Below are positions 50,815-60,333 of a stretch of DNA of 64,000 nucleotides, piece by piece; positions within the stretch are counted from its first letter, which is position 1; the number at the start of each line of letters is the position of its first letter. The stretch comes from an uncultured Acetatifactor sp. (GTDB taxonomy: Bacteria; Bacillota; Clostridia; Lachnospirales; Lachnospiraceae), in the NCBI GenBank assembly GCA_910585805.1, contig CAJUFB010000015.1, positions 4,538 to 68,537 of the forward strand, in the 5' to 3' direction. The notes below the pieces were generated by a model. That model was not told the origin of the DNA, ran no database searches, and saw only the letters and a program-made list of their open reading frames with translations. Made by a program: the position numbers and the translations under genes.

Positions 50815-52860
50815 ATGAATGGGAGACTGGCCAGGACAGATTCTATGGTGGCAATTTATGTATTGATAGCGTTTATCATGTTGATTGTGTCTCTTCCGGC
50901 AACGGTTCTGGATGTGTTTATGGCGTTTAATATCGCCATTGCCTTTACCATTCTGTTTGCCTGTATGTTTATCAAGGAAGTACTGGATATGTCGTACTTT
51001 CCTACGATTCTGCTGTTTACCACTATTTTCAGGATTGCCATGAACGTCTCTTCTACCAGACTGATCCTTACTACAGGTACTTCCGGCAATGTGGTAATGA
51101 CTTTCGGACAATTTGTAGGCGGCGGTGATCTGATTGTAGGATCCATTGTATTCATTATACTGATCATGATTCAGTTCCTGGTGATCAACAAAGGTTCTGA
51201 ACGTGTGGCGGAGGTAACAGCGAGGTTTACCCTGGATGCAATGCCTGGTAAGCAGATGGCCATTGATGCAGATCTGAATACAGGAGCCATTGATGATAAG
51301 GAAGCAAAGGAGAGGCGTGACAAGATTCAGCAGGAATCCAGTTTCTTCGGTTCCATGGACGGTGCTGTGAAGTACGTAAAGGGAGATGCTATCGCAGGAC
51401 TTTTGTTGACGTTGATCAATTTAGTTGGCGGTATTGCCATGGGTATGCTGCGCAATGGTATGGATGTGACATCAGCGCTGAATAATTATGGTATTCTTAC
51501 GATAGGTGACGGCCTGGTGAGCCAGATCCCTTCTTTGCTGATCTCATTATCAACTGGCGTGCTGGTTACCAAGGGAAGTAAAGAGGCAGACTTTGGCCCT
51601 GCGATCGTAAAGCAGTTGTTCGGCATTCCAAAGGTAATGTACATGGTAGGGGGGACACTGGTCTTCCTGGGAGTGTTTACAGATCTGAACACGATTCTTT
51701 TTATGGGAATGGGGCTTCTGTTTATCGTAGGCGGCAGAATGATTGCCAACAATCTGGAGACTGCTGCGATTGAGGGCGAAGTGGACAGCGATGAGGCTGC
51801 AGCAGAGGAAATGAGGCAGCCTGAAAATGTCGCCAGTCTTTTGCAGGTGGATCCCATTGAACTGGAATTCGGTTACGGAATTATTCCGCTTGCTGATATG
51901 AATCAGGGCGGTGACCTGTTGGATCGTGTGGTTATGATACGGCGGCAGATTGCATTGGAGCTGGGGACTGTTGTTCCTATTATCCGTCTGCGTGATAATA
52001 TCCAGCTGAATCCCAATCAGTATATTATCAAGATAAAGGGAATCCAGGTCAGCGAGGGAGAGATCCTGTTTGATCATTATATGGCTATGAACCCCGGGTA
52101 TGTGGAGGAGGAGATTACGGGTATTCCTACTTTTGAGCCTTCCTTCCATCTGCCGGCCATCTGGATCACAGAGGGGCAGAGGGAGAGAGCGGAAAGCCTG
52201 GGATATACGGTAGTAGATCCGCCTTCCATTATTGCTACTCATTTGACGGAAATCATCCGGCAGTATATTGCCGACCTGCTGAGCAGACAGGATGTACAGA
52301 ACCTGGTCAACAATCTGAAGGAGACCAATCCTTCTCTGGTGGAGGAGCTGGTACCCAAGCTTCTGGGGCTTGGTGAGATCCAGAAGGTGCTGCAGAATCT
52401 GCTGAAGGAGGGAATTTCCATCAGGGATCTGCTGACGATTATGGAGACGCTGGCAGATTATGCGCCTGCCACCAGAGATACCGATATCCTGACAGAGTAT
52501 GTCCGGCAGAGCCTGAAACGGGCCATTTCCACGAAATACTTTCCGAACCATGAGACTACCAATGTGGTTACTTTGGATCCGAAGGTGGAACAGGAGATCA
52601 TGGGAAGTGTAAAGCAGACGGAAAACGGGGCTTTCCTGAATCTGGATCCGAACAGATCCAGGGCAATCATCGATTCTGTGGGAAAGGAAGTACAAAAGCT
52701 GGAGAGTCTGGGGAAGAATCCCATTATCATTACGTCTCCTATTGTGCGGATGTATTTCAAACGCCTGACGGAGGATTATTATAAGGAGCTTGTGGTGGTC
52801 TCTTACAATGAAGTGGAATCTAATGTGGAACTACAGTCGGTTGGGATGGTGACGGCATAA
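50815..52860 (+). CDS. flhA: Flagellar export gate protein FlhA
   Basis: A 681-residue export-gate protein with about eight N-terminal membrane helices and a large cytoplasmic ring domain (about 330-681). FRIAMNVSSTRLILT and ARFTLDAMPGKQMAIDADLN form the conserved FHIPEP segment. FGYGIIPLADMNQGGDLLDR begins the cytoplasmic domain. Length is normal. AGGAGGAGCAGC precedes the ATG. flhF follows with no gap beyond 1 base. Confidence 0.97.
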   Translation: MNGRLARTDSMVAIYVLIAFIMLIVSLPATVLDVFMAFNIAIAFTILFACMFIKEVLDMSYFPTILLFTTIFRIAMNVSSTRLILTTGTSGNVVMTFGQFVGGGDLIVGSIVFIILIMIQFLVINKGSERVAEVTARFTLDAMPGKQMAIDADLNTGAIDDKEAKERRDKIQQESSFFGSMDGAVKYVKGDAIAGLLLTLINLVGGIAMGMLRNGMDVTSALNNYGILTIGDGLVSQIPSLLISLSTGVLVTKGSKEADFGPAIVKQLFGIPKVMYMVGGTLVFLGVFTDLNTILFMGMGLLFIVGGRMIANNLETAAIEGEVDSDEAAAEEMRQPENVASLLQVDPIELEFGYGIIPLADMNQGGDLLDRVVMIRRQIALELGTVVPIIRLRDNIQLNPNQYIIKIKGIQVSEGEILFDHYMAMNPGYVEEEITGIPTFEPSFHLPAIWITEGQRERAESLGYTVVDPPSIIATHLTEIIRQYIADLLSRQDVQNLVNNLKETNPSLVEELVPKLLGLGEIQKVLQNLLKEGISIRDLLTIMETLADYAPATRDTDILTEYVRQSLKRAISTKYFPNHETTNVVTLDPKVEQEIMGSVKQTENGAFLNLDPNRSRAIIDSVGKEVQKLESLGKNPIIITSPIVRMYFKRLTEDYYKELVVVSYNEVESNVELQSVGMVTA

Positions 52861-52861
52861 A

Positions 52862-54154
52862 ATGATTATTAAGAAGTTTGCGGGAAAAACTGAAGAGGAA
52901 GCGTTGGCTACAGCCAGGAAAGAACTGGGCAGCGGCGTTGTCATCATGAATGTGAAGGCTGTGGAGAGAAAAGGGCTGAGGGCAATTTTTCGCGCCAGGC
53001 AGGTGGAGGTGACCGTGGCTCTGGAGGAAGAGAGTGATACGCTGGGGACTGTGCGCCGGGAGAAGGCTTCCGCTCCGGTTAAAAAAGAAGCGGTTTCCCA
53101 TCCCATGAAAAAGCTTTCCGGTGATAATACTGCGCAGTCGGAAGATTTTTCATATGAGAATGCCCTGGAGCCGGAGGACAGGATCTCCATTGAGAAAAAG
53201 CTTGACAGTCTGCAGTCTCTTTTGATGACACGTTTTCAGCAGAGTGAAGCGGAGCGGGAGAGTACTGCTGACAGGAAGGTGAATTCCGGTTCCGAAGGAG
53301 CGGCAGAGGAGGAAACACAGGAGGAAGCGCAGTCGGAAGAGATCACGGAGCAGCAGCGTTTTCTGCGGCTTCTGTATAATACCATGCTGGAAAGCGAAGT
53401 GGATGAGAAATACGCGAATCAGATTGTGAATGATGTGGATATGTCAGGACAGGCGAATCTGCCCATAGATTATATTCTGGAAAATATATACCAGAAAATG
53501 ATCTTAAAATTCGGCAGGGCTCAGGGCATTGTATCTGCGGAGGGTGCGCCCAGGATCGTCATTTTTATGGGGCCTACAGGGGTAGGCAAGACGACCACTA
53601 TAGCAAAGATCGCCAGCAGTTATGCAGTGGAGGAAAAAAAGAAAGTGGCGCTTCTGACTGCGGATACTTACCGGATTGCCGCGGTGGAGCAGCTCAGAAC
53701 CTATGCCAATATTCTGGAGGTTCCCTTCCGTGTTATTTATTCGGAAGAAGAAGTCCGGGAAGCGGTGGGGGAGTTTGTAAATTATGATTACATCTTTGTA
53801 GACACCATGGGACATTCTCATAAGAATGAAGAGCAGCTGGGACATATGAAAAAGCTTTATGAGGCTTTGCAGGAGACGGGAGACTGCCAGACATTTCTGG
53901 TTCTGTCGGCTACTACGAAGTATAAGGATCTGTTGAAGATCGTGGCAACTTATGAAAGCGTGGCGGATTTTCAGCTGATCTTTACGAAGCTTGACGAGAC
54001 TGCGGCCATGGGAAATCTGTTAAATATGAGGTTGTTTACCGGCAAGCCGGTGGCATTTGTGACCAACGGACAGAATGTGCCCAGTGATATCGAGCAGTTC
54101 AATCCCCAGAAGACGGTAAAGCAGATCCTGAGCATCAGGCAGGAGAGGAACTAA
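52862..54154 (+). CDS. flhF: Flagellar SRP-like GTPase FlhF
   Basis: A 430-residue SRP-family GTPase that places flagella together with FlhG. The N-terminal B region (1-120) is acidic/variable, then the N domain, then the G domain with Walker A GPTGVGKTT (about residue 237), LTADTYRIAAVEQLRTYA and TKLDETAAMGNLLNMR (specificity). The G3 motif reads DTMGHS at residues 314-319, where DTAGR is usual. It starts at ATG 52862, one base after the flhA stop. Confidence 0.93.
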   Translation: MIIKKFAGKTEEEALATARKELGSGVVIMNVKAVERKGLRAIFRARQVEVTVALEEESDTLGTVRREKASAPVKKEAVSHPMKKLSGDNTAQSEDFSYENALEPEDRISIEKKLDSLQSLLMTRFQQSEAERESTADRKVNSGSEGAAEEETQEEAQSEEITEQQRFLRLLYNTMLESEVDEKYANQIVNDVDMSGQANLPIDYILENIYQKMILKFGRAQGIVSAEGAPRIVIFMGPTGVGKTTTIAKIASSYAVEEKKKVALLTADTYRIAAVEQLRTYANILEVPFRVIYSEEEVREAVGEFVNYDYIFVDTMGHSHKNEEQLGHMKKLYEALQETGDCQTFLVLSATTKYKDLLKIVATYESVADFQLIFTKLDETAAMGNLLNMRLFTGKPVAFVTNGQNVPSDIEQFNPQKTVKQILSIRQERN

Positions 54155-54180
54155 GACAAAACCGGAACAGGAGGTACTAT

Positions 54181-55056
54181 ATGGATCAGGCAGAACAATT
54201 ACGTATCCTAAAAGCAGGCCAGCAGCAGCCCAGACCATTGGCTCGTGTCATTACAGTTACCAGCGGCAAGGGCGGCGTAGGAAAGTCCAATACCTCCATA
54301 AATCTGGCAATTCAGTTCCGAAAAATGGGAAAGCGGGTCATTATACTGGATGCGGATTTTGGTCTTGCCAACATAGAGATCATGTTTGGGGCGGTTCCGA
54401 AACATAACCTGTGTGATCTGATCTATCAGGGGAAACGGATTACGGATATTATTACATGGGGCCCCATGGACGTAGGCTTCATATCCGGGGGCAGCGGCAT
54501 CGCGGGCATGTCTAATCTGAATCGCGATTACCTGAATTACATTATCCAGAATCTTTCCCAGCTGGATACGATTGCTGATATTATCATTGTGGATACAGGA
54601 GCCGGTATTTCCGATGCGGTACTGGAATTTCTGGTGGCGAGCGGCGAGATACTGTTGGTGACCACGCCGGAGCCCACTTCCATCACGGATTCTTATTCCC
54701 TGCTGAAGGCGTTGTACCGCCATAAGAGGTTTGACCCGGAGGCAACAAAGGTAAAGCTCATTGCCAACAGAGTGTCGAAGGAGTCGGAAGGAAAGATTCT
54801 TTATGATAAATTGAACGCGGTGGTTGAACGCTACTTAAAAGTTCCCATATTGTACGTGGGATGTGTGCCGGAGGATTCACAACTGTCGCGCTCTGTAATG
54901 CAGCAGACACCTGTTTCCCTGCACAATCCCAGTGCAAGGTCCACGTTGGCTTATGAGCGTATTGCGGGAAGGCTTCTGGATAAAGCGGAGGAGGAGCGTC
55001 AGCCAAAGAGAGGAATGGCGGCTTTTTTCTCTCATATCATTGCAGGCCGAAGATAG
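54181..55056 (+). CDS. flhG: MinD-like flagellar number regulator FlhG (YlxH)
   Basis: A 291-residue ParA/MinD-family ATPase. The deviant Walker A is TSGKGGVGKSNTSINLA (about residues 28-44); ILDADFGLANIEIMFG and DIIIVDTGAGISDAVLEFL follow. An N-terminal Gln-rich stretch (MDQAEQLRILKAGQQQ) is the FlhF-activating DQAxxLR motif. It partners with FlhF. AGGAGG precedes the ATG. A short positively charged C-terminal amphipathic segment fits membrane binding. Confidence 0.95.
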   Translation: MDQAEQLRILKAGQQQPRPLARVITVTSGKGGVGKSNTSINLAIQFRKMGKRVIILDADFGLANIEIMFGAVPKHNLCDLIYQGKRITDIITWGPMDVGFISGGSGIAGMSNLNRDYLNYIIQNLSQLDTIADIIIVDTGAGISDAVLEFLVASGEILLVTTPEPTSITDSYSLLKALYRHKRFDPEATKVKLIANRVSKESEGKILYDKLNAVVERYLKVPILYVGCVPEDSQLSRSVMQQTPVSLHNPSARSTLAYERIAGRLLDKAEEERQPKRGMAAFFSHIIAGRR

Positions 55057-55116
55057 GGAAAGATATGCAGGGCGAAAAACAGCCGGATGATAAAATAAAA
55101 AAAGGTGGTGGTTGTT

Positions 55117-55860
55117 ATGTTTTCCAAATTTATTTCCGTAGGGGATAAAATTGAATTACAGGCTGTAGCGCGTGAGAACGATGAACAGCCGGGAATACCG
55201 GGAAAGGTCTACAACAGTACGGTATATGATATCCAGTCCGAGGATACCATAGAGATTACAATGCCAATGGAGAAGACCAAGCTGATCCTGCTTCCTGTGG
55301 ACGGTGAGTTCGATATGGTGTTTTATGGAGCAAGCGGACTGTTTCAGTGCCTTGCCAGGATCATTGACCGGTACAAGAGCAATAATACCTATCTCCTGTT
55401 GATGGAGATGACAAGCAATCTGCGCAAGTATCAGAGAAGGGAGTTTTATCGTCTGGGGTGCGCCCTGGAGATGTCTACCCGCAATCTGCAGAAGGATGAA
55501 GTCCTGACCATAGAGAACAAGCTGCCTTATACACTGGCAAAGGGGCTACCGCTGAAGCAGAGCGTTATAGTGGACATCAGCGGCGGGGGACTGCGTTTTC
55601 TGTCTACGCATCGTTATGAGCCGGACAGCCTGCTCTACTGTTGTTTTCATCTGATGAATAATGGGGAGCATAAGAAATATGAAGTGATCAGCAGGGTGAT
55701 CAGCTCCATTGAGCTGTCAAACAGGAAGGGGACTTACGAACAGCGTGTGCAGTTTTATGATCTGGATCCGACAGTCAGGGAGGAGATCATCAAATATATC
55801 TTCGAGGAAGAAAGGCGCAACAGGCTGAAAAAGAAATATGCTTCCGATGAGCGTGGATAA
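55117..55860 (+). CDS. Flagellar brake protein with YcgR and PilZ domains
   Basis: A 247-residue c-di-GMP effector, like Bacillus YpfA/DgrA. The N-terminal YcgR-type domain (about 1-100) is followed by PilZ, with the c-di-GMP motifs YQRREFYRL (RxxxR) and DISGGGLRF (D/NxSxxG). It would slow the motor when c-di-GMP is high. ATG 55117 is chosen with AAAGGTGGTG 6 bases before it; GTG 55105 is part of that site. It lies between flhG and cheC. Confidence 0.85.
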   Translation: MFSKFISVGDKIELQAVARENDEQPGIPGKVYNSTVYDIQSEDTIEITMPMEKTKLILLPVDGEFDMVFYGASGLFQCLARIIDRYKSNNTYLLLMEMTSNLRKYQRREFYRLGCALEMSTRNLQKDEVLTIENKLPYTLAKGLPLKQSVIVDISGGGLRFLSTHRYEPDSLLYCCFHLMNNGEHKKYEVISRVISSIELSNRKGTYEQRVQFYDLDPTVREEIIKYIFEEERRNRLKKKYASDERG

Positions 55861-55886
55861 GCAGAGTAATGTAAGGAGAGCAACAT

Positions 55887-56516
55887 ATGAGCGATGTGAT
55901 GTTACAGCAGGTTACGGATAATTATTATGATGTGCTGAAGGAAATCGGCAACATCGGTGCGGGGAATGCTATGACGGCACTGTCCCAGATGCTGCAATGT
56001 AAGGTAGATATGAAGGTTCCGCAGGTCAGGCTTCTGGAATTCTCTGAGGTTGGAGATCTGATGGGCGGCGAAGAGCAGATCATGGCAGGTGTGTACTTGG
56101 GCGTGGAGGGCGATATCACGGGCAGTATGATGTTTATGGTGGAAGAGCACAGCGCCAGACATTTGATCCAGAAGATTACCATGGGTATGCTGCCGGAGGG
56201 CGGTGAATTTGAAGAGATGGGACTGTCCGCAATGCAGGAAGTGGGCAATATCATTACGGGAGCCTATCTGAATTCGCTGTCAAAGATGACAAACCTGACA
56301 GTCATTCCATCACCACCGGCGATCACTGTTGATATGGCAGGGGCTATTTTAAGCGTGCCGGCGATTCAGTTTGGGATTTTCGGCGATAAGATCCTGTTGA
56401 TACAGTCGCAGTTTTACGATGAGGTAAAGCTGGACGGATACTTTATATTGATTCCGGATCTGGAGTCTTATGAGAAAATATTGACCGCGCTGGGGGTACC
56501 TGTGGATTTTAAATAG
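55887..56516 (+). CDS. cheC: CheY-P phosphatase CheC
   Basis: A 209-residue CheC with both phosphatase helices: EIGNIGAGNAMTALSQM and EVGNIITGAYLNSLSKM, each with the Glu and Asn that act on CheY-P. CheC and CheD interact in Bacillus to adjust receptor signalling. GGAGAG is upstream of the ATG. It is followed by cheD after a 63-base gap. Confidence 0.95.
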   Translation: MSDVMLQQVTDNYYDVLKEIGNIGAGNAMTALSQMLQCKVDMKVPQVRLLEFSEVGDLMGGEEQIMAGVYLGVEGDITGSMMFMVEEHSARHLIQKITMGMLPEGGEFEEMGLSAMQEVGNIITGAYLNSLSKMTNLTVIPSPPAITVDMAGAILSVPAIQFGIFGDKILLIQSQFYDEVKLDGYFILIPDLESYEKILTALGVPVDFK

Positions 56517-56579
56517 GGTACACAGCCAGGCGGAATCGCAAATTGTGATAGAACGGATAAAAGGATATGGAAATGGATC

Positions 56580-57077
56580 ATGAGTGAAATAATCAAGGTA
56601 GGAATAGCAGACTTGAAGACCTGCGTTAGCCCCAATGGCGTGATGACTCTGGGGCTGGGTTCCTGTGTCGGTATTGCAATCAGGGATCCGATGAATAAGA
56701 TTGGCGGTCTGGTGCACATCATGTTGCCAGACAGTAAAGCAATAACGACGGGGCAGCACAATATTGCCAAATTTGCGGATACAGGTATTGAAGAGCTGGT
56801 GAGGCAGATGGAAAGACAGGGAGCAAGGCGTGTCCGGATGGTGGCTAAAATAGCCGGAGGCGCTACCATGTTCAATTTCCAGGGAAGCGGTAGCGGCGCT
56901 TCGGTAGCGCAGGTGGGAAACCGGAATGTGGAAGCTACCAAAGCAAAGCTGAACGCGCTGCGGATTCCCATTCTGGCGCAGGATACAGGGGCAAATTACG
57001 GCAGAACGGTTATTTTTTACCCGGAAACCGGTGCTTTCCACATTCGTGCCGTGGGAAAACCCGAGAAGATTATCTGA
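56580..57077 (+). CDS. cheD: Chemoreceptor deamidase CheD
   Basis: A 165-residue glutamine deamidase of chemoreceptors. The catalytic Cys29 is in TLGLGSCVGIAIRD, His46 in GGLVHIMLP and Thr/Ser in the later AKIAGGATMF. Normal length. Its partner CheC is directly upstream. The receptors and CheA are not in the window. Confidence 0.95.
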   Translation: MSEIIKVGIADLKTCVSPNGVMTLGLGSCVGIAIRDPMNKIGGLVHIMLPDSKAITTGQHNIAKFADTGIEELVRQMERQGARRVRMVAKIAGGATMFNFQGSGSGASVAQVGNRNVEATKAKLNALRIPILAQDTGANYGRTVIFYPETGAFHIRAVGKPEKII

Positions 57078-57090
57078 AGGGGATAAGTAT

Positions 57091-57360
57091 ATGAACAGGA
57101 AGAATTTACCGCTTCTTTTGATGCTGACAGCCGGTGCGGTGACATGTATCATTACATTTATAGAGAAATACACCATGACGGAGAAGCTGGTTTCCATGTT
57201 TGTGGTGTTATTGCTCTTTTATGTGCTTGGAAGCATATTAAAGTGGACATTGGATTACTTTGAGCGGCAGAACGAGGAGCGGCTCAGGGAAGAGGGGGAA
57301 GTGATCGAAAAGGAGTCGGAAAATTCTGAAGATGTGGGTCAGGATGCCCTGCAGGATTAA
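57091..57360 (+). CDS. Small two-helix membrane protein, function unknown
   Basis: An 89-residue protein with two predicted membrane helices (about residues 6-24 and 30-50) and an acidic C-terminal tail (RLREEGEVIEKESENSEDVG). I do not recognise a family. GAAGGGGAT precedes the ATG. Its TAA stop (57358-57360) lies inside the left end of a palindromic element, so the last codons may have been shaped by that insertion. It is between cheD and fliA and probably co-expressed with them. Confidence 0.7.
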   Translation: MNRKNLPLLLMLTAGAVTCIITFIEKYTMTEKLVSMFVVLLLFYVLGSILKWTLDYFERQNEERLREEGEVIEKESENSEDVGQDALQD

Positions 57361-57460
57361 ACTGCAGACCGCCAGGATTTACAGTGATGCCTCTGGGAAA
57401 ATACCTGGCTGGCGGTCTGCAGTCGGGTTGTACTGCAAATTCAACCGGTGCGCAGTATAA
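57357..57460 (+). repeat. Palindromic interspersed element, copy 3
   Basis: A 104-bp copy of the element at 5253, same strand. The left end TTAAACTGC (57357-57365) has one change and the right end GCAGTATAA is at 57452-57460. The internal stem is intact with an extra CTGG. It supplies the TAA stop of the preceding gene and lies 63 bases before fliA. Confidence 0.9.
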
Positions 57461-57523
57461 ATTATCCTTGACAGATTGCACATCGGGCAGTTATGATAAT
57501 ATAAAAAGGAGGAGCCGGATTTC

Positions 57524-58297
57524 ATGGATGAAGCAGGCAGAAAGAAACTGTTGGAAATATATGCGAAAATGAAATCACCGGAAGTCAGAGAGCAGTTGAT
57601 TCTGGAATATGCTCCTCTTGTAAAGGTGGTTGCGGGCAGGCTTAGTATGTATCTGGGCTATAATGTGGAATATGAAGATCTTGTCAGCTATGGTATCTTT
57701 GGCCTGATCGATGCCATAGATAAGTTTGACTATCTGAAGGATGTAAAATTTGAGACCTATGCCAGCCTGCGCATCAGGGGAGCAATCCTGGATCAGATTC
57801 GCAGGATGGACTGGATTCCAAGAACCATCAGGCAGAAGCAGAAAAAAATCGAAGCGGTAATCAAGGAAGTTGAGCAGAGTACAGGGCATATGGCTACGGA
57901 CGAGGAAGTTGCCAGAGGCCTGGGTATATCAAATGAAGAGTATCTGGAATGGCAGTCTCAGATGAAGATCACGGGACTGGTTTCGCTGAATGAGTATATG
58001 GAGCAGGGAAGCGATATCTCGCAGGATTACAGGAGACATACTACTTCTCATTTTGAGGCGCCGGAAGAGCGGATAGAGAAGGAAGAACTGGCGAAGGTGT
58101 TAGGGGAAGCACTGCAGCTTTTAACCGAAAAGGAACAGAAGGTAATAACGCTTTATTACTATGAAGAACTTACGTTAAAGGAGATCAGCAATATTCTGGA
58201 GGTCTCCGAATCCAGAGTGTCGCAGCTGCATACCAGAGCTCTGAAAAAGATGAAGGTAAAGATGGGGAACTATATGGGTATTCTTTCTAATAATTAG
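57524..58297 (+). CDS. fliA: RNA polymerase sigma factor FliA (SigD, sigma-28)
   Basis: A 257-residue sigma factor for late flagellar and chemotaxis genes. Region 2 reads EYEDLVSYGIFGLIDAIDKF, then ETYASLRIRGAILDQIRRMD. Region 3 contains GHMATDEEVARGLGISNEEY. Region 4 ends with LKEISNILEVSESRVSQLHT. AAAGGAGGAG precedes the ATG. No FlgM gene is visible here. A palindromic element lies just upstream and may affect its expression. Confidence 0.95.
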   Translation: MDEAGRKKLLEIYAKMKSPEVREQLILEYAPLVKVVAGRLSMYLGYNVEYEDLVSYGIFGLIDAIDKFDYLKDVKFETYASLRIRGAILDQIRRMDWIPRTIRQKQKKIEAVIKEVEQSTGHMATDEEVARGLGISNEEYLEWQSQMKITGLVSLNEYMEQGSDISQDYRRHTTSHFEAPEERIEKEELAKVLGEALQLLTEKEQKVITLYYYEELTLKEISNILEVSESRVSQLHTRALKKMKVKMGNYMGILSNN

Positions 58298-58313
58298 TAT
58301 TGGGGGATAAGCT

Positions 58314-59903
58314 ATGAAGAATGGTTACTTTCGATTGGTGAATGATTTTAACGGATATGGGATTGCCTTGTATCCGCCTGAGGAATTTGGGGAGGATATA
58401 AGGGCAGATGAAGTCTGGAAGTATCTGGATGATCTGAAGATCACATATGACAAAAAACGGATAGACGCGCAGATTCAGTTTGGTGAAAGCGGGATCTGCC
58501 ATCTGGGAGACGGGGATTGTCCGGTCTGCCCGGAGACCTATATGCTGGATGTCAGCGAGGACGGCATGATGGCTACGGTTCGGTTCATTCCGGCATCGGA
58601 CGGCGGAAAGAGGCTGACAAAGAGGGATTTCCTGGACGATATAAAGCGCAGGAATATTGTATACGGCATACAGGAGAACGCTCTGAAGGAGCATTTTGAG
58701 ACAGAAGGGGTGTACTGCACGGACATTTTACTGGCCCGGGGCAGGAAGCCCGTTCCGGGGAAAGATGCCGTAATAGAGTATACATTTAACACAAACCAGC
58801 ACAAGAGACCGGCGCACAGGGAAGACGGGCGTGTGGATTATTTTAACCTGACCACAATTAACCAGTGCCGCAAGGGCCAGGTGTTGGCGCGCATTATTCC
58901 GGAGCAGCATGGGGAAGCCGGTTCGGATGTGTACGGAAAGGCAATAAAAGTAAAGGAAGTGAAGCGGGAGACTCTGAAGTTCGGCAAGAACATTGAGCTT
59001 TCAGCGGATAAGCTTTCCATTACTTCTCAGGTAGACGGGCATGTGTCTCTGGTGGATAAGAAAGTGGTAGTCTCCAGTGTATACCAGGTGAAGGGAGTGA
59101 ATGTGTCCACAGGCAATATCAGTTATGACGGAAGCATTGAGATAGCCGGAAATGTGGATGAGAATTTCGAGGTAAAAGCCGGAGGGAATGTAGTGGTAAA
59201 CGGCCTGGTGGAAGGAGCTACCATCATTGCCGGCGGAAATATCATTATCGCCAAGGGTATGAACGGCATGGGCAAAGGATATCTGAGGGCCAAGGGGGAT
59301 ATTATCGTGAAGTTCCTGGAGAATTCCAGGATTGTGACAGGCGGTTTCGTGGAGACGGAAGCCATTCTGCACTGTACGGTATCCTCGGGCAGTGATGTGA
59401 AGGTGGACGGAAGAAGAGGGATCATCCTGGGAGGCCGTGTGCAGGCTGCCAATTCGATCATAGCAAAGACAGTGGGGGCCAGCATGAGTACGGCCACCAC
59501 TCTTGAGGTAGGAGTGGAGCCGTTGCTGATCTCCCAGCTTGAACATGTTACCGCTGCCATTGATGAGAGAAAAAAGACGCTGAATGCAGCGGAAGTGATT
59601 TATAATAATTTCAGGGAAAAACAGCGGAAGGGGATAGCCTTCAATGAAAGCCAGGCAAGATATATGAGAAGTGTGGTTTCGCTGATCGAAGAAAAGAAGA
59701 CGGAGCTGGAGCGTCTTAATGCACGGATGCAGTCTCTGCAGGATATGATGGAGAGCTGTGAAGACGCAAGCGTAGTGATCAATGAACAGGTCTATCCCAA
59801 TACGACGATTGTGATAGGTGGCGCTACCAGACTGCTTCAGGATAATTATCGTTATTGTAAGTTTGTAAAAGAAGAGGGAGAAGTGCGGATGGTACCCATG
59901 TGA
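58314..59903 (+). CDS. FapA/DUF342-family protein
   Basis: A 529-residue DUF342 (FapA) protein. The N-terminal part (about 1-230) is followed by the beta-helix polymer-like core with repeats (GNVVVNGLVEGATIIAGGNI, VDENFEVKAGG, KGYLRAKGDIIVKFLENS), then a C-terminal coiled coil (about 420-490). FapA-like proteins occur in flagellar clusters of Clostridia; their role is unclear, with links to surface or cell-shape control. AAGCT-spaced GGGGGAT precedes the ATG. It follows fliA by 16 bases. Confidence 0.85.
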   Translation: MKNGYFRLVNDFNGYGIALYPPEEFGEDIRADEVWKYLDDLKITYDKKRIDAQIQFGESGICHLGDGDCPVCPETYMLDVSEDGMMATVRFIPASDGGKRLTKRDFLDDIKRRNIVYGIQENALKEHFETEGVYCTDILLARGRKPVPGKDAVIEYTFNTNQHKRPAHREDGRVDYFNLTTINQCRKGQVLARIIPEQHGEAGSDVYGKAIKVKEVKRETLKFGKNIELSADKLSITSQVDGHVSLVDKKVVVSSVYQVKGVNVSTGNISYDGSIEIAGNVDENFEVKAGGNVVVNGLVEGATIIAGGNIIIAKGMNGMGKGYLRAKGDIIVKFLENSRIVTGGFVETEAILHCTVSSGSDVKVDGRRGIILGGRVQAANSIIAKTVGASMSTATTLEVGVEPLLISQLEHVTAAIDERKKTLNAAEVIYNNFREKQRKGIAFNESQARYMRSVVSLIEEKKTELERLNARMQSLQDMMESCEDASVVINEQVYPNTTIVIGGATRLLQDNYRYCKFVKEEGEVRMVPM

Positions 59904-59987
59904 CAGAACAGTAGATCCCGTTTTTTCATGGGATTGCTTTCAGCGGCAGGGCAGTGACGGGAAAGTTATGGGAAAGAGGGTGTATTT

Positions 59988-60296
59988 ATGGCATTTGGAG
60001 CAATTGAGCTGACAACAATTTCCAGGGCGCAGGATTATACTACGATCAAGCATAATGAAGACAATAAGGTAGCAGTGGATCAGACAAATTTCAGTGACCA
60101 GGTTCAGAAAGCCGTGGAACAGAATATTCGGGAAGTGCACACCAGCGATAATGCCCAATGGAGGGAAAGCAGACCGGATGCGAAGGAAAAGGGCAAGGGA
60201 GAGTACCGCGGAGACGGCGGACGAAAAAGGAAAGGAAAGCAGGCTCAGGATAGAGTAGTGGTGAAAAACCACGGGGGTTTTGATATGAAGATTTAG
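59988..60296 (+). CDS. Small hypothetical flagellar-cluster protein
   Basis: A 102-residue hydrophilic protein with no recognised domain. The C-terminal half is rich in Lys/Arg/Gly (about residues 60-90). There is no signal or membrane helix. GGAAAGAGGG lies before the ATG. Kept because it has a ribosome-binding site, lies tightly between fapA and a DUF6115 gene and uses typical codons. Confidence 0.6.
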   Translation: MAFGAIELTTISRAQDYTTIKHNEDNKVAVDQTNFSDQVQKAVEQNIREVHTSDNAQWRESRPDAKEKGKGEYRGDGGRKRKGKQAQDRVVVKNHGGFDMKI

Positions 60297-60333
60297 GAGT
60301 CAGGGCATTTCACTGTAGGAGAATGGATGAAAA

